64,000 nucleotides of DNA from Staphylococcus americanisciuri (GTDB lineage Bacteria > Bacillota > Bacilli > Staphylococcales > Staphylococcaceae), in NCBI RefSeq assembly GCF_024814435.1, contig NZ_JANUXY010000010.1, forward strand, positions 1-64,000, given 5' to 3'. Shown in pieces: positions 58,713 to 64,000 of the stretch. How positions within the stretch are numbered: the stretch's first letter is position 1; each line of letters opens with the position of its first letter. A program made the position numbers and the translations under genes. The notes below the pieces were generated by a model. That model did not search any database. It worked only from the letters and a program-made list of their open reading frames with translations, and was not told where the DNA came from.

Positions 58713-59063
58713 TTAGTTACTGCGGAATATCTTTTCTAGCGCCTTACCTTTTGCTAGCTCATCTATCATTTTGTCTAAATAACGTATCTCTTGCATAAGT
58801 GGTGCTTCAATGTCTTCTACACGCACGCGACAGATTACACCTGTAATTTTTCTGCGATTTGGATTCAGTTCCGGTGCTTGCTCAAAAAATGTTCTAAAGG
58901 ACGTCTTCGCTTCCAAATGTTCTGCTAGCTTTTTATCAGAATACCCTGTCAACCAACGAATAATAGTATCCACTTCTTCTTTAGTGCGACCTTTTTTCTC
59001 AGCCTTCTTTACGTAATTCGGGTAAACACTTGCTACTGGCATCTCATAGATTTTATGCGTCAT
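58713..59063 (-). CDS. DUF2200-family protein
   Basis: The protein has 116 residues. It opens [25 protein letters not shown] (first half typical of the family) and has [10 protein letters not shown] and [12 protein letters not shown]. It is a soluble protein of unknown function, widespread in Firmicutes. GGAGG lies 9 bases before ATG 59063. Confidence 0.8.
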   Translation of the reverse strand: MTHKIYEMPVASVYPNYVKKAEKKGRTKEEVDTIIRWLTGYSDKKLAEHLEAKTSFRTFFEQAPELNPNRRKITGVICRVRVEDIEAPLMQEIRYLDKMIDELAKGKALEKIFRSN

Positions 59064-59097
59064 ATTGTACGCCTCCTATTTTAGTCTCTCATGGAAA

Positions 59098-59130
59098 AAC
59101 GTCATCTACCTCATTCTAGCAGATGGCGTT
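59098..59130 (-). terminator. Orphan terminator upstream of the DUF2200 gene
   Basis: On the minus strand, AACGCCATCT and AGATGACGTT pair and are followed by TTTCC. No intact gene precedes it on that strand, consistent with the decayed fragment next to it. Confidence 0.65.
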
Positions 59131-59151
59131 GGATACCCTATTATATTCTGC

Positions 59152-59410
59152 TTAATGATTTGTTCGCTTATGTTGGAACAGATGTATTACCCTACTTACA
59201 ATTTGTGACCATCTATCATCTTTAATTCTAAAAAATAACCTTATTCACCCATGCGAATAATGGTTATCCAAAACTTTAAAGTTAATGTTTTACAAATTCA
59301 ACAAAGTCGTTGTGTTCAATTCCTTTTCCATTTAAAATCTGTATGTTTCTTGAAATCTTAGCCGCCAACTTTAAGCTTTAAAACCACTTGATATCCTTCT
59401 ATTTTCGCTA
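59152..59410 (-). pseudogene. Decayed coding fragments with their own hairpin
   Basis: The gap 59131-59630 holds no intact gene. Read leftward, KIEGYQVVLKLKVGG then, one frame over, AAKISRNIQILNGKGIEHND and FVEFVKH end at a TAA (59282). A hairpin at 59234-59267 (GAATAATGGTTAT with a near-matching arm) and Ts follow. A second patch, KDDRWSQIVSRVIHLFQHK, ends at 59152. No parent family is recognised. These look like remains of one or two lost genes with terminators left behind. The segment 59411-59630 shows nothing clear. Confidence 0.4.
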
Positions 59411-59630
59411 TAACGCAGTTTTAATTTGCAGATTGCAACACGCCTCTCTAACACCTTCAAGCTATACGCTATTACTTTTTTATGATTAAGGGAACCTTAG
59501 TCTCTTAAATATCACCGATTAAAGGTCAGTAGCTAACTGACATATGACGACGCTTTTACAAACTATTTCATTCCTGCTCAGTCTTACCAGTATAGGATAA
59601 CGTAGTCTTTAGAATAAGCATAAAATATAA

Positions 59631-59668
59631 AGAGACTAGAAACTCTCAAAATGGAACTTCTAGCCTCT
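59631..59668 (-). terminator. Terminator after the YhgE/Pip gene
   Basis: AGAGACTAGAA and TTCTAGCCTCT pair (10 of 11) around a 16-base loop, with TTTATATTTT following on the minus strand. Confidence 0.8.
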
Positions 59669-59688
59669 TACGCATGTGATATCTTTTC

Positions 59689-62600
59689 TTATTCAAAAAT
59701 ATTACTTTTCTCTGCCTTTTCAGCAAGTCGATGGACAATAGGGTTTAGGTAAGGTTTTCCAATGATACCGATCAAGAAGAAAATAATACCAAATATACCG
59801 AGATGAATAAGTTTACTTGCCAAAATTTCTGGGACAGGTCCTCCTACTGCTTCTCGTAACGCATCAATACTGTATGAGAATGGTAAGAATGGATGCAGTT
59901 TTTGGAAAAATTCTGGTGTTACTTCAATTGGGAATGTCCCACCACCACCAGCAATTTGTAGTACCAAAATAATAATCGCAAGTGCTTTACCCGGATTTCC
60001 TAATACTGATACCAGTGTATACACAATTGTTGTAAATATAATGGCTGAAAAAAGACTAATCGAAATAAATAATGGGACAGATTCAACAGATGCTTTAAGA
60101 ATAACGATATCACCGACTGATACAATAAACGCTTGAATCACATTCATCATCATAAACAGTCCCATTTTTCCTAAATACGTTTCTCGAATTGTTAAATATG
60201 GTTTCAAATCTTCATGCTTATTGTGAACACTGAGCAAGCTGACAAGCAACAGCGTACCAACCCATATTGCCAGTGCCGTGTAGAATGGGGTGCTTGCAGA
60301 ACCATAGTTTTTCACAGGGAAAATATTGTGTTGATCAATCTCAATTGGATGCGCAATCACACCCGCTTGTTTCTTCAAATCATTACGCAATAAGTTAATG
60401 ATATCTTCTATCGTATTTTCCTCATCTAATTTTTTAAAGACCTTTTCTGCCTTAACCAAATCTTGTTCAACTGATGGTAAGTCATTGCGTGCAAAGTCAG
60501 CCAGATTACTTAGCGCGCGTTTCGCTTTCGGTTGATTACGATCCAACAATGCATTCAATGTATCATACTTTTCAAATGCTTCTGGTAGCTTTGCGTTAAC
60601 CGTATCTGTTGCTTTGGCAATTTTCTCTTCTAATTCTGGTAAGTCATTACGTACAAAATCAGCAGCACGTGCAACGCTTGACTTAAACTCTGGATAGTAT
60701 GCCTGCGCAATTGACATGGCATGGTTATATTTTGCCTCTACTGTTGGCAAGACATTCTTAAGCTGTGTCAATCTTGTATTCGCATCAGATAAAATTACCT
60801 GACCACGACGCACGATTTCTTTAGTCGTCTGTAGCTTATCTTGCACCGTATCAATCGTTGCTGCACCCTTATTAAGGGCTTCGTCTACACGTTTAGACAC
60901 ATCTAACAGTGCATTTGCAATATCTTGTTTTACCGTTGCACTTGTATCCGCTAATCGTTTTTGCAAGGTATCTAACGCTTCAATAATGGCTTGTGCCTCT
61001 GCTTTACCTGTATTTCCAGCTCCAATAGCATCTTGCAAGTCGTTCAATCGTTTCGTCATTTCTTTAATCTCTTGCTGCGTATTTTTCAACTTCTCTTGTT
61101 GCTCTGTTAAATCAATACCTTCCGATTGTTCAATCTCAGTCAACCAATCACGATAATCGCGCAATGTCTTACTCGCATGATTCATCCTTGCAATTAAATG
61201 AGAGAGTGGCTGCGCAAATGTATCCGGTTGGTTAGTGCTTAGAATGCCATAGCTCATGTTCTTCGCCGCATCTAAATCTTGTCGTATTGCCTCAAGTTGT
61301 GACAACATCATATTATTAACACCTTGTAATGCATTACCATAATCTGTTCCCATCGTTGTCGCTTCATCTGCGGTAATAACTTGACCATCAGGTAATGGTG
61401 TCACGTTAGGCTCTGTTGCTGTACTCAGCTGTACAACTTTATAATCGACTCCTCGTGCACTTTGTGGTGTTGTTTGAATGTTATTTTGAGCGTTCAAACC
61501 ATTCTGTATTGTATTATTCGCTGCTTTTTGTGCTTGATCTACCACACCATTTTGATTCTCAGCACTGTTCAATTGTGACCCATTCAAACCATTATTGATA
61601 AGATTATTACTCGTATTAGGCTGAGTAGGCGTCGCATTATTTGCTGAATCTTGATATTGTGTCAGTGAATTTGCAAATTCTTGATTAATGTCACGTGCTT
61701 GCTCAATGCCTTGTTCATACACATTTACACGCTGTTCAATCGTAGGAAGTACTTGACTCGCAGTATCAAGTGCCTTCAATCCTTTTTCTGTACCAGCAAT
61801 TGCTGTATCCACACCTTGATTAATTTGTGGGAAGTGATCCGGCACACCACTTGCCACTTGTAAAGCGCGCTCAATTTCTGGCATATATTCATTGAGCTTC
61901 AATATCAACTTTGCACGTTCATTAATCGCTGGAATACTGGCATTCAGTTGATTCAATTTCTCTGCCGCTGTTACTGCTTCATCTTTGTAATTACCTAAGT
62001 TACGAAATCTATCGGCATACTGATCAATCGTACCTTGATGTTCATCGATATAAATAATCCCTTTACGGAACTTTTCAATTTTTGGTAATGCTTGGTATGC
62101 AGCTTCAACACCATCACGAATTTTATTGTACGTTGGCAATTGCTTTTCAATCTCAATGCCCAAGCGATTGGCTTCTTCTAAAAGTACTTTAGTAACCACC
62201 TGATCAAAGTTTTCGTTCGCTTTTTTCACAATTTCACTCGTACCTGCATCCGTCATCTTCGGCGCAATCGCATTCAACTTTTGATTGACCTTATATGTCA
62301 CTTTTGCTTGTTGCGGATCTTTTCTTAATGTCCCTGTAATTTGATGTGAGAATTGTTTCGGAATGTACATTGCTGCGTAATACTTCCCTCTGTACAACCC
62401 CTTATCTGCTTCTTTACGACTCACAAACTGCCAGTTAAAATGATCATCTTTGCGTAACGTCTCTTCTATTTTATTTCCGACATTAATCTTGTTGTTACGC
62501 ACCATGTCTCCTTCATCTTCATTCACTACCGCAATTTTGATATTGCCTGTGTTTGAATAGGGATCCCATGTTGCTTCAAGGTTAAACCATGCATAAAAAG

Positions 62601-62697
62601 AAGGTAAAATAGCGAGTCCTACTAACAGTATCAGTGCGCCCGGTGCTTTACTAATTCCTTTCAAATCTGTTAAAAAAAGCTTAAACGCCTGTTTCAT
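59689..62697 (-). CDS. YhgE/Pip-family membrane protein
   Basis: The protein has 1002 residues. One N-terminal TM (APGALILLVGLAILPSFYAW) is followed by the YhgE N-domain (IKIAVVNEDEGDMV; RKEADKGLYRGKYYAAMYIP). A very long coiled-coil/Gln-Asn-rich outer region (about 180-790) precedes five C-terminal TMs of the ABC-2 type with PEFFQKLHPFLPFSYSIDAL. Relatives include phage-infection protein and T7SS EsaA/YueB; no esx genes are present, so it is the phage-infection type. ATG 62697 lies 8 bases after GAGG. Its neighbour is an autolysin, and paired palindromes overlie its promoter. Confidence 0.88.
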   Translation of the reverse strand: MKQAFKLFLTDLKGISKAPGALILLVGLAILPSFYAWFNLEATWDPYSNTGNIKIAVVNEDEGDMVRNNKINVGNKIEETLRKDDHFNWQFVSRKEADKGLYRGKYYAAMYIPKQFSHQITGTLRKDPQQAKVTYKVNQKLNAIAPKMTDAGTSEIVKKANENFDQVVTKVLLEEANRLGIEIEKQLPTYNKIRDGVEAAYQALPKIEKFRKGIIYIDEHQGTIDQYADRFRNLGNYKDEAVTAAEKLNQLNASIPAINERAKLILKLNEYMPEIERALQVASGVPDHFPQINQGVDTAIAGTEKGLKALDTASQVLPTIEQRVNVYEQGIEQARDINQEFANSLTQYQDSANNATPTQPNTSNNLINNGLNGSQLNSAENQNGVVDQAQKAANNTIQNGLNAQNNIQTTPQSARGVDYKVVQLSTATEPNVTPLPDGQVITADEATTMGTDYGNALQGVNNMMLSQLEAIRQDLDAAKNMSYGILSTNQPDTFAQPLSHLIARMNHASKTLRDYRDWLTEIEQSEGIDLTEQQEKLKNTQQEIKEMTKRLNDLQDAIGAGNTGKAEAQAIIEALDTLQKRLADTSATVKQDIANALLDVSKRVDEALNKGAATIDTVQDKLQTTKEIVRRGQVILSDANTRLTQLKNVLPTVEAKYNHAMSIAQAYYPEFKSSVARAADFVRNDLPELEEKIAKATDTVNAKLPEAFEKYDTLNALLDRNQPKAKRALSNLADFARNDLPSVEQDLVKAEKVFKKLDEENTIEDIINLLRNDLKKQAGVIAHPIEIDQHNIFPVKNYGSASTPFYTALAIWVGTLLLVSLLSVHNKHEDLKPYLTIRETYLGKMGLFMMMNVIQAFIVSVGDIVILKASVESVPLFISISLFSAIIFTTIVYTLVSVLGNPGKALAIIILVLQIAGGGGTFPIEVTPEFFQKLHPFLPFSYSIDALREAVGGPVPEILASKLIHLGIFGIIFFLIGIIGKPYLNPIVHRLAEKAEKSNIFE

Positions 62698-62770
62698 TAT
62701 TTCCACCTCTATCCATTAAAACCTTTGCAAACGTTTCCTTAAATTTAACTTTTATTTACAGAGATTTATT

Positions 62771-62834
62771 GTTGACACTTATCAACTAACTATGTAACCT
62801 AACATAGTATACAATTTCACATCCTATTTGTACA
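62771..62834 (-). promoter_or_regulatory. yhgE promoter with two stacked palindromic operators
   Basis: On the minus strand, TGTACA (62834-62829), 17 bases and TATACT (62811-62806) form a fair promoter. Directly downstream lie ACTATGT-N6-ACATAGT (62789-62808) and GTTGA-N6-TCAAC (62771-62786), both perfect palindromes. TetR-type repression is an inference; no such regulator is in the window. Confidence 0.6.
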
Positions 62835-62919
62835 CTCTCAATATTATTTTAAATCAATCATATTTAAATGGATGTCGATACTACAATTTTCTTGGATAAA
62901 TGATTAGGAGGCATTAAAC

Positions 62920-64000
62920 ATGAAAGGAAAAGTATTACTCACTGGCTTATTGACGACTGCACTTGTTGCATCTCCTACAACAGGTAATCTTGCAGAGGCC
63001 GCGAGTCAAAAAGCTCAAACAGCGCTTGAAAAAGACTTAACAACACAATCAGATAATGAGACATCAACATCTCCATTAGACATCGTCACAACAGACGACG
63101 ACAATGCGACACAAGATGACGAACATGTGTCGAAGCAACGAGATAAACAACAGCGTAACCAAACAAACAAAACAACGACATCTAGTAAGACACAACAACA
63201 AGATATTGATATTATGGATGCCTTTGATCGATGGCTGTACAATACGGCAACAGGGAATACAGATGCATCCACTCATGATACAACTACGACTCTGACTCAA
63301 AATAATACGACACAAGATATAGGTATTGGAACGCAAGATATACCACAAACAGACTTGACACCTGCTCCAGAACCTAGTCTATCGACAGATGAACGTGACT
63401 TTTTCGATAATTTAAACGCTATTTTAAACGAAACAACACCTTTTGATGATATGGTAGCTTCTGATAATTCGATAACTGACGACACAACAACGGATACGAC
63501 AGATGATTCTTCAGATGTTACGACAGTAGATGAAAGTACACAAACAGAAGATGTCACGAATGATACAGAAACATCGGACACAAATGAAACGACAAATACG
63601 GATGACAACAGCACTGACACCGATGATAAGACTGATATCAATGATACACCAACTGATGATACCAATGCAGCAACTCAGGAAGGCAAGACGTCTATAAAAG
63701 ATGATGTCATGATTGAAGCTTTGTTAGACTCATACAGTGACAAAGCTGAGAAGACACAGACGCAACAACAATCGCAAAATGCGAAACGTACGTCTAACAA
63801 TCCACAAATTCCGGCAAGTGATACTTACACAGGCTCACGTGAACAAGCGCCTGCCCAAACATTTGAAGACTTGCCAAAACATTCACAGATGCGTCAGACA
63901 ACGTGGTTCCAAGAACGCCCATCTACGCATAACAACAACGACACAGGTGTAGTCTCTGATATACGTATCGCACCTAACCAGTCGACACGTGCATTTATTA
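62920..64000 (+). CDS. Secreted autolysin, N-terminal part (glucosaminidase/CHAP type; runs off window)
   Basis: 360 codons are visible, open to the right edge. A signal peptide ends near AEAAS (about residue 28). A long Thr/Asp-rich, repetitive linker (DDTTTDTTDDSSD) runs to about 255. The segment ALLDSYSDKAEKTQ, NNPQIPAS and TTWFQERPS then matches, in order, the region just before the glucosaminidase domain of the S. aureus autolysin SAOUHSC_02979 as I remember it. The catalytic domains would lie to the right. TAGGAGG precedes ATG 62920. In S. aureus a phage-infection-type gene also sits nearby, which I recall but cannot check. Confidence 0.75.
   Translation, partial: MKGKVLLTGLLTTALVASPTTGNLAEAASQKAQTALEKDLTTQSDNETSTSPLDIVTTDDDNATQDDEHVSKQRDKQQRNQTNKTTTSSKTQQQDIDIMDAFDRWLYNTATGNTDASTHDTTTTLTQNNTTQDIGIGTQDIPQTDLTPAPEPSLSTDERDFFDNLNAILNETTPFDDMVASDNSITDDTTTDTTDDSSDVTTVDESTQTEDVTNDTETSDTNETTNTDDNSTDTDDKTDINDTPTDDTNAATQEGKTSIKDDVMIEALLDSYSDKAEKTQTQQQSQNAKRTSNNPQIPASDTYTGSREQAPAQTFEDLPKHSQMRQTTWFQERPSTHNNNDTGVVSDIRIAPNQSTRAFI

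Noticed and set aside
59689..62697. Possible type VII secretion gene esaA
   Set aside because: EsaA is related and similar in length, but no esxA, essA, essB or essC gene is adjacent, and the neighbour is an autolysin.
63297..63665. A 122-codon Ser/Val-rich minus-strand frame
   Set aside because: It is the complement of the Thr/Asp-rich linker of the autolysin gene, which has a signal peptide and ribosome site.
1..64000. CRISPR array, prophage, insertion sequence, tRNA or rRNA genes
   Set aside because: Reading both strands showed no regularly spaced short repeats, no transposase or phage structural genes and no tRNA or rRNA sequence that I could recognise. A covariance-model scan was not possible here.

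Overview
The window is chromosomal DNA from a Staphylococcus. The evidence is a set of genus-typical genes in their usual forms: IsaA-type transglycosylase, SsaA-type CHAP protein, SarZ, SstABCD, CidA/CidB, RelP, a YSIRK lipase, LPXTG surface proteins, NagE, GtaB and PgcA. The base composition looks low-GC, at the upper end for the genus. A species outside S. aureus, perhaps of the hyicus/intermedius type, is my guess and is not proven. No rRNA, tRNA, CRISPR array, prophage or intact insertion sequence was seen.

Layout, left to right. (1) 1-14.3 kb, surface and accessory: a YSIRK adhesin with Rib/alpha-like repeats running off the left edge, a CdaR-type regulator, a large Rsp/Rbf-like AraC regulator, an FAD oxidoreductase, a short-chain dehydrogenase and a 1262-residue LPXTG protein with an M60-like (enhancin-type) zinc protease motif. 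(2) 14.5-19.3 kb, metabolism and transport: a Bcr/CflA-type MFS exporter with a KynB-like cyclase, an alpha/beta hydrolase and a tandem-domain PPK2 enzyme. (3) 19.6-25.4 kb, wall turnover and stress: isaA (with a perfect WalR box), a CHAP hydrolase, an M23 peptidase, relP, a nitroreductase and sarZ. (4) 25.5-33.3 kb: Fur-controlled sstABCD, then cidR-cidA-cidB without cidC, and a universal stress protein. (5) 33.5-46.8 kb: a FemA-family transferase, a CDF metal exporter, a YknXYZ-type MacB exporter, several small proteins, fructosamine kinase, a second nitroreductase, a YSIRK lipase and nagE. (6) 46.9-55.4 kb, a glycopolymer locus: gtaB-pgcA facing an operon of a sugar epimerase and two fused glycosyltransferase/CDP-glycerol-phosphotransferase enzymes. 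(7) 55.6-64 kb: a divergent Rrf2 regulator/NAD(P)-binding protein pair with two matching operators, queH, small proteins, a YhgE/Pip membrane protein and the start of a secreted autolysin.

Much of the window concerns the cell envelope: bridge and wall hydrolysis, surface display, a teichoic-acid-like polymer, exporters and holin-like proteins. Regulatory sites that can be read directly are a WalR box, a Fur box on the sst promoter, twin 9-7-9 operators at the Rrf2 locus and stacked palindromes on the yhgE promoter. Several intergenic stretches hold decayed coding fragments. Three long related palindromes sit just after the 3' ends of unrelated genes.
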